DNA of 64,000 nucleotides from Pseudomonadales bacterium (GTDB taxonomy: Bacteria > Pseudomonadota > Gammaproteobacteria > Pseudomonadales > Azotimanducaceae), in contig JAEPOO010000002.1 of NCBI GenBank assembly GCA_017642855.1, positions 519,545 through 583,544 on the forward strand. The letters run 5' to 3'. The position numbers were made by a program, and so were the translations under genes. Positions 31,578 through 39,904 of this stretch are shown one piece after another. Each line of letters begins with the position of its first letter. Positions within the stretch are counted from its first letter, which is position 1. Below the pieces are notes generated by a model, which did not search any database, was not told the origin of the DNA, and worked only from the letters and a program-made list of their open reading frames with translations.

Positions 31578-33989
31578 ATGAAAAGGAAAATATCGTTAGC
31601 ACTGTTGCTGACGAGTGTTGTTTCAACAAGCCTGCCAGTGGTGTCTTACGCTGAGCAGGTGATCGAAGAAATCGTTACCGTAGGAACGCGTAGTTCAAAA
31701 GCACGGTCTGCCGCTGATTCACCGGTTCCGGTGGATGTGATCAGTGCTGAGACTTTCGAGGCGCTGGGTAATACCGCAGACATGACGGATAACCTGAAGG
31801 CCCTGGTGCCTTCTTATAACGCCGCGCCGGCAACTGGTGACGGCAGTGCCTTTGTACGACCAACCTCGCTGCGGGGTACGGCGCCCGACCAAACACTCGT
31901 GTTGGTAAATGGTAAACGTCGACATCGTTCTGCGTTAGTTCAGTTCTTTGCGCCTGCAGCGGGTAACGGTGCTCATGGCGTGGACGTCGGTATGATTCCT
32001 AGCCTTGCGGTAAAACGAATCGAAGTTCTACGCGATGGTGCGGCTTCGCAATACGGATCTGATGCCATTGCCGGTGTGGTTAACTTCGTGCTGAAGGATG
32101 CGTCCGATGGTGGACAGGTCCAGGTTCAGTTCGGTGAATACTTCGATGGTGAGCAAAGCGTGCGTGTTGGAGCTAATGGTGGATTTGCCATTGGTGACAT
32201 CGGCTTTGTGAATGCAACGATCGATTTTGTCGACAATGATGCGCTTTCACGAGGTATTCAACGACCCAATGCTCAGGCTTTGATTGACGCCGGTGTGCCT
32301 GGTGTTGGTGCCGATGCGCCGTTCGGTGATTCTCCGCTCGTACAGACCTGGGGTCGACCTGAAACAGAGGGTGTGCGTTTTTACCTGAATTCAGGATTCG
32401 ATATCTCTGATGCTGCAGAACTGTATGCGCGGCTCAGTCTTGCTGAAACTGAAGGTCGCTATCGTTTCTTCTATCGAGATCCAAACCACTCCAGCCTGAC
32501 GAACCATCGTGCTGAGGGCTATACGGGTCTGCCGGGAGGCTTCACGCCTTTCCTCGACGGTGACCAGGACGACGTGAGTATCGTGATTGGTATTCAGGGT
32601 GAGTTCCAGAGCGGCATGGGTTACGACTTCAGCTATAACTACGGCAAGAACGAGTTGGACTACTTCCTGAACAACACGGTTAACGGCGACCTGCCGTTGG
32701 TAGGCACCTGCCCGAGCTGCGAGATTTCCCAGCGCGACTTTGATGTAGGCGGCTATGCGCAGGAAGAAACAACCATCAATCTGGATTTCTCCTATCAGAT
32801 GACAGACCGAGTCCACCTTGGTTTCGGTTTTGAAGCGAGGGAAGAAACGTTCACTGCAAATGCTGGTGAACCGAACTCGTTCCTCGGTGGTGGATCCAGT
32901 GGATTCAGAGGTATCGAGCCGGCCAATGCAGGCGACTTTGATCGAGATAATGTCGCGGTCTATGTCGATATTGAGCACGACATTACCGATAAGCTGTTGC
33001 TGCAATATGCCGCGCGTTATGAGGATTTCTCTGACTTTGGTAACACGTTGAATGGAAAGCTGGCTGGACGGTATCGGGTCAATGATTCCTTTGCGCTTCG
33101 CGGGGCAATCTCCACTGGATTCCATGCGCCGACGCCTGGCCAGTCCAATGTATCGACGATCATCACAACCTTCGACGGTACAACCGGCCTGCAAGTTGAA
33201 GAGGGTCTGTTACCAGTTAGTAATCCGGCGGTTATTCTCGCTGGCGGTGCGCCGCTGACGGAAGAAGAGTCGACGAACTACAGCTTTGGGTTTACTGCGG
33301 ACATTGGTGATTGGGTCAATCTGACAACTGACTTCTATTTGATTGAAGTGGAAGACAGGATTTATCGAACGGGTGATATTCCGGTACCACCACAGCCGAC
33401 GGATCCTCCGGGCGCTCCCGCGAGGACCATCTCTTTCTACACCAATGCGCTGGATGTCGAACACCAGGGTGTAGATGTCGTGGCAACCTCAGGCTTTGAG
33501 CTCGGTTCAAACACGACGCTCAATCTCTCAATGGCATATGCCTACAATGAGATTGACGTGACAGACCAGAAGTTGATTCGCGGTATTCAGCCGGTGAGCG
33601 ACGGTAACGTTGAGGATATCGAGAACAATTATCCTGAGCACAAGTGGGTCTTGACTGGTAACTTCCTGATCGGCGAATCCTGGAACGTTATGGCTCGCGT
33701 CAACTACTATGGCGATCACTATGATGAGCGCGGTCGGATTGATGCGGCTGTTGATCCTACTGCAGAGATTGATGGTATGTACTTTGTGGATCTTGAGATC
33801 GGATGGGACATCACTGACAACTGGCGAGTCGTCGCTGGAGGAAGCAACATCTTTGATGAATTTCCTGATGAAATTGGTCCGCCAAATGCCAACCGTCTGA
33901 GTGTTGGTCTGCAGTACCCACGTCGTACTGTGGCTAACTATGAAGGTGGTTCCTGGTATCTGAAAACGGTTTATCGTTTCGGAAATTGA
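31578..33989 (+). CDS. TonB-dependent outer-membrane receptor
   Basis: 803 residues. A signal peptide (MKRKISLALLLTSVVSTSLPVVSYA) and a TonB box-like VIEEIVTVGTRSS lead to a plug domain (about 50-165, SLRGTAPDQTLVLVNGKRRH, DGAASQYGSDAIAGVVNFVLK) and a 22-strand barrel to the C-terminus, which ends in a Y-R-F-G-N outer-membrane signature. The ligand is unknown; the family includes siderophore, cobalamin and oligosaccharide receptors. It has its own Shine-Dalgarno (GAGAGGGAG) and a stem-loop after its stop. Confidence 0.93.
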   Translation: MKRKISLALLLTSVVSTSLPVVSYAEQVIEEIVTVGTRSSKARSAADSPVPVDVISAETFEALGNTADMTDNLKALVPSYNAAPATGDGSAFVRPTSLRGTAPDQTLVLVNGKRRHRSALVQFFAPAAGNGAHGVDVGMIPSLAVKRIEVLRDGAASQYGSDAIAGVVNFVLKDASDGGQVQVQFGEYFDGEQSVRVGANGGFAIGDIGFVNATIDFVDNDALSRGIQRPNAQALIDAGVPGVGADAPFGDSPLVQTWGRPETEGVRFYLNSGFDISDAAELYARLSLAETEGRYRFFYRDPNHSSLTNHRAEGYTGLPGGFTPFLDGDQDDVSIVIGIQGEFQSGMGYDFSYNYGKNELDYFLNNTVNGDLPLVGTCPSCEISQRDFDVGGYAQEETTINLDFSYQMTDRVHLGFGFEAREETFTANAGEPNSFLGGGSSGFRGIEPANAGDFDRDNVAVYVDIEHDITDKLLLQYAARYEDFSDFGNTLNGKLAGRYRVNDSFALRGAISTGFHAPTPGQSNVSTIITTFDGTTGLQVEEGLLPVSNPAVILAGGAPLTEEESTNYSFGFTADIGDWVNLTTDFYLIEVEDRIYRTGDIPVPPQPTDPPGAPARTISFYTNALDVEHQGVDVVATSGFELGSNTTLNLSMAYAYNEIDVTDQKLIRGIQPVSDGNVEDIENNYPEHKWVLTGNFLIGESWNVMARVNYYGDHYDERGRIDAAVDPTAEIDGMYFVDLEIGWDITDNWRVVAGGSNIFDEFPDEIGPPNANRLSVGLQYPRRTVANYEGGSWYLKTVYRFGN

Positions 33990-33996
33990 CCTCGTC

Positions 33997-34024
33997 GCCG
34001 CCGGGACGCTTAGCGCCCGGCGGC
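33997..34024 (+). terminator. Stem-loop after the TonB receptor gene
   Basis: Arms GCCGCCGGG-(A)-CGC (33997-34009) and GCG-CCCGGCGGC (34013-34024) pair over 12 bp with one bulged A and a 3-nt loop TTA. It is followed by ACTCCTTTCC, a weak T tract, so it is a plausible terminator. Confidence 0.6.
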
Positions 34025-34057
34025 ACTCCTTTCCTCCATTCATGCTAAGTTGTCGCC

Positions 34058-35002
34058 ATGAATGAGCTCCTGACATTTCTGATTGAGCACGGCTATTCCG
34101 TCCTCTTTATCTGGGTGGCGCTTGATCAGGCCGGGCTTCCGTTACCGGCCGTGCCGCTGCTGCTTGCTGCCGGTGTGTTGATCGGCCTGGGTGAGTTGAG
34201 TGTGGTGTCGGTCCTGCTGACGGTGTTGCTGGCATCTGTTCCGATTGACCTGTTCTGGTTCTGGTTGGGTCGACTGAGAGGCGCACGAGTGTTGCATCTG
34301 CTGTGTATTCTTTCTCTTGAGCCAGATTATTGCGTTCGAAACACGGAAGATGTGTTCAGAAAGCTTGGTCCGATCTCACTGGTTCTGGGTAAGTTTGTGC
34401 CAGGGCTGCAAACGCTGGCACCTCCCATGTCCGGGCTAACCGGCGTTAGTATCGGTCTGTTCCTGTTGCTCGATACGCTGGGGACTTTGCTCTGGTCAGG
34501 ATTGTTTGTTGGCGCGGGTTTCTATTTCCACACAGAAATTGAAAGTGTGCTTAAAGGCTTCTCAGAACTGGGCGCCGCCGCTGGCTTTATCCTGGCAAGT
34601 ATTGTGGCGCTTTATTTCGGATGGAAGTTTTATCACCGCCAGAAATTTGTTCGTATGCTGCGGATGCGCAAGATTCCACCCCAAGAACTTTATGAACGTC
34701 TGCAGCGCGGCGAAGACATCCACATTATTGATCTACGCCATGACTATGATGTGAAGGCACTTCCGCATTTGCTGCCAGGTGCAGTTCGAGTGCCCATGGA
34801 AGCCATTGAACGTCATAAACATCGGATTCCTCCTGACGATGACATTGTTCTTTGTTGTAACTGACCCGATGAGGCATCGAGTGCTCGTGTAGCTCTCAAG
34901 TTGAAAAGGATAGGGGTAGAGAACGTCTACCCCCTCCAGGGTGGTATCGATGCCTGGCTTGCCGCCGGCCTGCCGACGGATGATGCACCGAAGATTGTCT
35001 GA
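34058..35002 (+). CDS. VTT/DedA membrane protein fused to a rhodanese domain, with an in-frame UGA (candidate selenoprotein)
   Basis: 314 residues if TGA 34862-34864 is read through. The N-terminal part is a VTT/DedA (SNARE-associated) membrane domain with about five hydrophobic segments (VLFIWVALDQAGLPLPAVPLL, LGPISLVLGKFVPGLQTLAPPMSGLTGV). From about 200 it becomes a rhodanese domain: DIHIIDLRHDYD, LPGAVRVPMEAIERH, then DIVLCCN-(UGA)-PDEASSARVA. Related VTT-rhodanese proteins, as I recall them, read YC-x-C-P-x-E-A here, so UGA stands in for the second Cys of C-x-C. The frame continues through VYPLQGGIDAWLAAGLPTDDAPKIV to TGA 35000. If not recoded, the product stops after 268 residues and lacks the domain's last third. 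A SECIS-like hairpin is listed separately. Confidence 0.6.
34879..34897 (+). other. Candidate bacterial SECIS stem-loop after the in-frame UGA
   Basis: GAG-T-GCT (34879-34885), loop CGTGT (34886-34890), AGC-T-CTC (34891-34897): two 3-bp helices separated by a U-U mismatch, starting 14 nt after the UGA. The loop begins 21 nt after UGA and has G at its second position. Bacterial SECIS elements share such spacing and often a bulged U in the stem. It is short and weak, so this is tentative. A competing 5-bp hairpin (34867-34879) lies too close to the UGA. Confidence 0.35.
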
Positions 35003-35005
35003 ACA

Positions 35006-35395
35006 TCACCCAGGCTTTTCGACAGGGAAGGGTGGTTGTGCCATCGGTTTGGATGCAAGCGACAACAGGGCAAAGGGATTGTCATCACCAGCGATGCGAT
35101 TAGTTTTAACCACACCGCAGCTCGTGCAGCGGTGAACCAGCGCCCACTCTTTGTCGGACTTCACCCAAACGGATATCGGCTCCATTTTTCCCTGACACGG
35201 TGATGCCCTGTCTCCCGGTTTTTCATCGACATGTTTGCTCCACAGACAAAGTGGGCAATGATTTCTGTGATGAGTTCCGTAGCTTGTAGTGGAAATCATG
35301 TGACGACAGTGACAACATCGAAATTCACTTTCGCGTTGCCTGGATTTTCGGTCGTGGAAGATACGACCCTGCTTGGAGCTTTTTGAGCGAGACAT
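35006..35395 (-). CDS. RNHCP-domain zinc-ribbon protein
   Basis: 129 residues. A basic N-terminus (MSRSKSSKQGRIFHDRKSRQ) is followed by two zinc-ribbon pairs: FRCCHCRHMI and HRNHCPLCLWSKHVD, with a third CxxC at HRCTSCGVVKTNRIAGDDN. RNHCP is the family's name motif, seen here within HHRNHCPLC. Such proteins resemble nucleic-acid-binding zinc ribbons; function unknown. Convergent with the VTT-rhodanese gene, separated by only 3 bp. A 183-bp gap (35396-35578) beyond its start holds no gene that I recognise. Confidence 0.85.
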   Translation of the reverse strand: MSRSKSSKQGRIFHDRKSRQRESEFRCCHCRHMISTTSYGTHHRNHCPLCLWSKHVDEKPGDRASPCQGKMEPISVWVKSDKEWALVHRCTSCGVVKTNRIAGDDNPFALLSLASKPMAQPPFPVEKPG

Positions 35396-35578
35396 TTGAC
35401 TTGTCCTGTTCGCGTAATGCGTTTGTGTAACGGGTGTTTTCGAAGGTCGAACGCAGCCCCCGAGTCAGTTGGCTCGGCTACTGCAAAGGGTTACACAATG
35501 GTGGATGTCGTCAAAAAAACTCGCGGTGGTAGGTCATAGTTGGCGGCATTGTACTTGCGCCAATTGGTGTAAACAAGC

Positions 35579-37510
35579 CTAGGCCTGCGCTTTCAGGGGT
35601 CTGGGTTGAATGCCCAGTTCCAGGAGTTGGTTCATTTCTGTTTCGGACAGGACTGTGTAGAAAGCTGGCCACGAACCTGGATCAGGCTGTGCATTCCATG
35701 CACGTTCGGCCACAGCGAGAAGGCGAGGAAATAAGTAGTAGTCCAGTAGCTCTGAGGTAAAAACAGTTTCTGTCCAAAGCTGAGCCTGAATGCCGATGAC
35801 GTTTGCGTGAGCGTCCAGATCCCAATTGGCCTGTGGATCGAAGTGATAGATGTCCTCGGTATCGACATAGTTCGCCCACGGTAATCCGGGTTCTCGCATA
35901 CCCAGCGTGTAAGGCATATCCAGATAAAGGTGGCTGGCATTGCTGATCACAAAGGAAAAACCCTGCTCCAGTATGTGATCCAAGGCAGTTCTGTCTCCCT
36001 GATCGGTCAGCCATACGTTGTAGTAGCTTCGATCATCGCCATGTAATGCCATCTCGTGCCAGAAGCCGGTTGTTGTTCCAGGCGATGCGCGTTCAACCAG
36101 AGACACCATTTGTTCATAGTGATAAGACATGAGCGCCGCCGTCGCTTTCGCCTGGTCATCGGGGTTTGATGTGTCCCAATTCGGATCCCAGACCTGGAGC
36201 GATTGACAGGCAGGTGATTCTAACCAGGCACCCATGGGGACCTCATCACCACCTAAATGCAGAAATGACAAGGGAACGTCTGCTTCATCGTATAAAGCGC
36301 GTACTGCAGAAATAATGTGTTCAGCAAGACGGTACGTGTCCGTCAGACCAACGTTAACAACGTTTCGACTGTAACCCTGAGCGGAACGATATTCAGACGT
36401 GTCGTCGGGGTCTGTCAGCTGCCAGTTCTCTGTTTTATCTAAAGCACGAAGCAAGGCATTTGCGTGTCCTGGAAGATTAAACTCCGGGATGATGGTGACG
36501 TGTCGCTCTGCCGCAAATTGAAGTATTTCGATGAATTCAGATCGGCTCAAAAATCCTGACACTTCCTCTGGGCCGTCTCCCCAGCTTGGGTAAATGGGCC
36601 CGTGTCGGCTTCGCCTGGCGCCGATGTCTGTGAGCTCGGGCAAACCATCGATCTCCAGGCGCCAGCCTTCGTCATTAGAGATGCCCAGCTGCAGCCGGTT
36701 CATTTTGTATCTCGACATGGCTTCGATGATCTTCTTGATCTGTGCGCCATCGTGAAAATGTCGGGCGATGTCGATAAAGAGTGCGCGGTGTTCAAAGTCT
36801 GCGCTGTCTGAAACCTTGCCTATAGGAACATCCAGTTTTTGGTTGCGCAGTTGTTGCAGGCTTTGCTTCGCAAAAAAGGCATCTGCCTCTGATCGAGCCG
36901 AGATGTCGATAGATTTGTCGGTGATTTCCATTTCGTAACCTTTGACGGAAGGCTCGATACAGGTGTTGACCTCAAGATCTTTCAGGGAGATCTTTGCGCC
37001 AGAAAAGTCCGCCGATTTAATGGCCGGTATGGTGGTTTGTTCAATGGGTACCAGCTTTGGGGGTTCGTTCTCGGTGATCCGCACACCGGGTGTCATGTCG
37101 GGAATCCAGGTGTTCCGGATGTAAACCAGATCCTGGAGCTCTGGCGCGAGGGTGGTGGGTTCCCCAAGAAAAGATTCTTCGCCTCTTTCGTTAACCTGGG
37201 TGAGAAAAAAGCCCTGGCGTGTGATCAATCGCATGCCCGAAAAGAGCCAGCTCTCGACTTGAAACTGGTGGCTGGTGCGGGGTGCAATGGTCTGCCAATG
37301 GTGGGTGGGCTCCAGATAGCCGTATCGGCCATCGATCAAAACCTTTCTAAGCAGGGTGTCATCACATGGCGTTAAGCCAAGAGAAAAGTAGAGTCGCCAA
37401 CCCCTGCCGATAGGTGCCTCGCCCTGGTTTGCGATCTTGAGAAATGTGCTGACCTGATTATCAGCGGCTGCCGTCTCAAAAAACTTCAGGGCGAAATCGG
37501 AAGCAATCAC
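35579..37510 (-). CDS. Beta-N-acetylhexosaminidase, glycoside hydrolase family 20
   Basis: 643 residues. About 1-130 is a beta-rich chitobiase-type carbohydrate-binding module, 150-220 a GH20b-like domain, and 225-620 the GH20 TIM barrel. The catalytic Asp-Glu pair is FLHLGGDEVPMGAW. The enzyme releases terminal GlcNAc/GalNAc from chito-oligosaccharides or peptidoglycan. No signal peptide is visible: the start is GTG 37510, only 3 nt after the stop of the upstream hydratase gene, so the product looks cytoplasmic and translationally coupled. No chitin transporter or NagK-type kinase is nearby. Confidence 0.92.
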   Translation of the reverse strand: MIASDFALKFFETAAADNQVSTFLKIANQGEAPIGRGWRLYFSLGLTPCDDTLLRKVLIDGRYGYLEPTHHWQTIAPRTSHQFQVESWLFSGMRLITRQGFFLTQVNERGEESFLGEPTTLAPELQDLVYIRNTWIPDMTPGVRITENEPPKLVPIEQTTIPAIKSADFSGAKISLKDLEVNTCIEPSVKGYEMEITDKSIDISARSEADAFFAKQSLQQLRNQKLDVPIGKVSDSADFEHRALFIDIARHFHDGAQIKKIIEAMSRYKMNRLQLGISNDEGWRLEIDGLPELTDIGARRSRHGPIYPSWGDGPEEVSGFLSRSEFIEILQFAAERHVTIIPEFNLPGHANALLRALDKTENWQLTDPDDTSEYRSAQGYSRNVVNVGLTDTYRLAEHIISAVRALYDEADVPLSFLHLGGDEVPMGAWLESPACQSLQVWDPNWDTSNPDDQAKATAALMSYHYEQMVSLVERASPGTTTGFWHEMALHGDDRSYYNVWLTDQGDRTALDHILEQGFSFVISNASHLYLDMPYTLGMREPGLPWANYVDTEDIYHFDPQANWDLDAHANVIGIQAQLWTETVFTSELLDYYLFPRLLAVAERAWNAQPDPGSWPAFYTVLSETEMNQLLELGIQPRPLKAQA

Positions 37511-37513
37511 GGG

Positions 37514-38230
37514 TTAGTGAAAGTGTTCCATGTTTTTCAGCATGTGTGCGGGACCATGGGCGTTATTGATGGCTGCGTTCTCTCCATAGATGGCTTCTTT
37601 CATGCGGCTGTATACCTTTCGATTGGCACCGAGCCTTGCGAGTTCCGCGCCGCGGGCTACGGCTCGATCCAGGAGCTTGTCGAGGGGCAGGGCTGCTTCC
37701 GCGATGCCCCCTTCAACCGCGTCCGGTCCGGTCCACCGTCGCGCCAATTGTACGGTCTGGAAAAATGTATTCATGGGAAGTTTGTGCCTGAACAAAGCGA
37801 GCTCAGGGTTGGGAATGACCATACCAATTTCGACCTCGTTGGCGCAGGCAAAACCTCTGTCTTCTCGCATGAGACGAATGTCATGAGAAAGCGCGCACAT
37901 GAGACCGGCGCCGAAAGCGTGGCCGTTGATGGCCGCAATGGTCGGGACCGGGAAGGTGATGATCCTGCCCATCAGGGTCATAAACTCGGGGCCAAACACT
38001 TCGCGATCACCACCGCGATGTTCACCCTCAGACATCCGCCATTCCAGATCCAGTCCATTAGAAAAGAACTTTTCCGAAGAAGAAGTTGTCACCAGCGCGG
38101 CGGGTCCCTCAGAAGCCTCGACTTCATCCAGGGCTTCAGCGAAGGCTCGAGTAAATGTGGTGTTCCAACGGTTCTCGCCGTCGTCCATGGTCAGAACGAA
38201 TACTTCGCCTTCTTTCTCAAGATTGATCAA
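37514..38230 (-). CDS. Enoyl-CoA hydratase/isomerase family protein
   Basis: 238 residues of the crotonase fold: INLEKEGEVFVLTMDDGENRWN, TSSSEKFFSNGLDLEWRM (oxyanion region), TIAAINGHAFGAGLMCALSHDIRL and the second acid region NEVEIGMVIPNPELAL. The short form without the usual E-E pair at both sites suggests an enoyl-CoA isomerase or hydratase of a substituted substrate. It starts with TTG (38230), with AGAGG upstream. It is followed at once by the GH20 gene; the pairing has no obvious metabolic logic. Confidence 0.85.
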   Translation of the reverse strand: MINLEKEGEVFVLTMDDGENRWNTTFTRAFAEALDEVEASEGPAALVTTSSSEKFFSNGLDLEWRMSEGEHRGGDREVFGPEFMTLMGRIITFPVPTIAAINGHAFGAGLMCALSHDIRLMREDRGFACANEVEIGMVIPNPELALFRHKLPMNTFFQTVQLARRWTGPDAVEGGIAEAALPLDKLLDRAVARGAELARLGANRKVYSRMKEAIYGENAAINNAHGPAHMLKNMEHFH

Positions 38231-38344
38231 CTTCTCATAACCTCTGAATGTAATGTGTTTCGGAATACTATCGAGTTGCCTGCCGAATGAGAATATCGGT
38301 AGGATAAGAAACAGTCAGCGTTGACGGTTTAATGGAGAGGGAAG

Positions 38345-39223
38345 ATGAAAGTTGGATTAGCATTTGCGAGCAGTGTGGGCATCGAGGGAAGTGAAGCCCT
38401 GGATATTTGTAAACGAGCGGAAGCGGCAGGCTTTGAATCCGTCTGGGGTGGCGAACATGTGATCATGCCGGATGCTATCGGTTCAAAGTATCCGTATACC
38501 GAAGATGGAAAGATTCCGGCAGAACCGGATACGCCGATTCCCGATCCCCTGATCTGGCTGGCGTTTGCGGCAGCCGCAGCACCGACCTTGAAGCTTGGTA
38601 CCTGTATTTTGATTGTGCCTCAACGTAATCCCCTGGTGCTTGCCAAAGAGCTGGCAACGCTGGACAGGATTTCCGGTGGCCGGGTTGAGTTGGGTCTGGG
38701 CGTCGGTTGGATGAAAGAAGAATTTGAAGCCCTGGGCGTGCCCTGGGAAGCACGCGGTCGCCGAAACGATGAATACATCGAGGCGATGCGTGAACTCTGG
38801 AAGGCACCACACGCTGAGTATCATGGCGATTTCGTCGACTTTGATCCCTGCACTTGCAGCCCACGTCCGGTTAATGGTGACATCCCGGTGATTGTTGGTG
38901 GTGATTCCGAGGCCGCTCTAAATCGCGCGGTAAAACTGGCCCAGGGTTACTTCCCAGGTGAGGGAGATCATGAGCGACTGGTTGCCCTGTTGGAACGACT
39001 GCGCAACAAAGCGGAAGAGGCAGGGCGAGATCCTGCGTCGATTGAAGTGAACGCCATGTTTGGTATCCAGATGGCGGATCCGGTCGCGGGTATTGAGCAG
39101 ATGGCCTCAGCTGGCGTAGGGCGCGTGATGGTGCCTGCTTTCTTCTTTGCGGGACCCGGTGGGTTGGATCGAATGGAAGCGTTTGCAGAGCAGGTAATGC
39201 CCGCCGCGAAGTCGGCAGCTTAA
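38345..39223 (+). CDS. LLM-class flavin oxidoreductase (TIGR03619-like), copy 2
   Basis: 292 residues, luciferase-like TIM barrel. KVGLAFASSVGIEGSEALDICKRAEAAGFESVWGGEHV opens it; LKLGTCILIVPQRNPLVLAKELATLDRISGGRVELGLGVGWMKEEFEALGV is the F420/FMN-binding family pattern. Start ATG at 38345 has GGAGAGGG upstream. Similar genes often work with acyl-CoA dehydrogenases, such as the pair at 39905-42219 just beyond the TetR gene. Its stop shares TTAA with the convergent TetR gene. Confidence 0.9.
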   Translation: MKVGLAFASSVGIEGSEALDICKRAEAAGFESVWGGEHVIMPDAIGSKYPYTEDGKIPAEPDTPIPDPLIWLAFAAAAAPTLKLGTCILIVPQRNPLVLAKELATLDRISGGRVELGLGVGWMKEEFEALGVPWEARGRRNDEYIEAMRELWKAPHAEYHGDFVDFDPCTCSPRPVNGDIPVIVGGDSEAALNRAVKLAQGYFPGEGDHERLVALLERLRNKAEEAGRDPASIEVNAMFGIQMADPVAGIEQMASAGVGRVMVPAFFFAGPGGLDRMEAFAEQVMPAAKSAA

Positions 39224-39819
39224 ACTTCCCGCACAGATTGCCAGGCAGCTTCTGCCATCACCTTGGCGATGGTGTCTGGTGATCTCGTGTAACGTCCTGT
39301 TAACCACATGCGTGAATATTCCAGGGTCGGGCCTGAAATCAGTGGTACGTAAACATTGAAGTGCAGATTCTTGAGCTCGCCGGATTCAATACGCGGCGCA
39401 AACCAGCGGATCAGTGCTTCTCGGAAAGACTGATCCAGCTCCCGCATTTCCAGTTTAGCCTGTTCCGAGAGTTTGATCTCACGGGACAGCATATAAGCAG
39501 CAAGTTTTGGCTGTTCCGTCACCCATTGGCAGCACCAGGTCACAATCGCTTTCACCCCGGGCTCTGCCTTATTGTGCCTGAGCAGAGCATCCAGCAGATT
39601 CTGATTAAATTGTTTGGAACCCTGGATAAACAGCGCTTCCGCGATGCCTTCTTTGTTGCCGAAGTGATGATACAGGCTGCCTACCGAGCAGTCGGCATCT
39701 TCCAGGATGTCCCCCACATTGGTGCGCTCGATACCCGTCTCCGTAAAGCGATTGAGGGCTGCGGAAAGTACGCGGCTCTTCAGTTCGCTGGTTCGATTCT
39801 GCCTGGACATGCAGGCCAT
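39220..39819 (-). CDS. TetR-family regulator of the acyl-CoA dehydrogenase pair
   Basis: 199 residues. The N-terminal HTH is KSRVLSAALNRFTETGIERTNVGDILEDADCSVGSLYHHFGNKEGIAEALF (about 10-60); the rest is a helical ligand domain. It is divergent from the acyl-CoA dehydrogenase genes across 85 bp that contain two overlapping 17-bp palindromes, so it is probably a repressor of both sides, released by an acyl-CoA or its precursor. Two in-frame ATGs (39819 and 39810) are possible starts. Confidence 0.92.
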   Translation of the reverse strand: MACMSRQNRTSELKSRVLSAALNRFTETGIERTNVGDILEDADCSVGSLYHHFGNKEGIAEALFIQGSKQFNQNLLDALLRHNKAEPGVKAIVTWCCQWVTEQPKLAAYMLSREIKLSEQAKLEMRELDQSFREALIRWFAPRIESGELKNLHFNVYVPLISGPTLEYSRMWLTGRYTRSPDTIAKVMAEAAWQSVREV

Positions 39820-39830
39820 ACTAGAAAAAA

Positions 39831-39860
39831 CTAGAATAAAATTCTAGAACTAGTTTCTAG
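39831..39860. promoter_or_regulatory. Double palindromic TetR operator
   Basis: CTAGAA-N5-TTCTAG occurs twice: 39831-39847 (spacer TAAAA) and 39844-39860 (spacer CTAGT). The two sites overlap by 4 bp, with a 13-bp step, and a further CTAGAA half-site is at 39821. It lies between divergent tetR and the dehydrogenase genes. Confidence 0.8.
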
Positions 39861-39904
39861 CTTTGGTATATTAGGAGTCCCGAAACCCATTAGAAGAAAA
39901 CTGG

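Noticed and set aside
34867..34879. CGATG-AGG-CATCG hairpin directly after the UGA as SECIS
   Set aside because: Its loop begins 7 nt past the UGA, closer than known bacterial elements allow.
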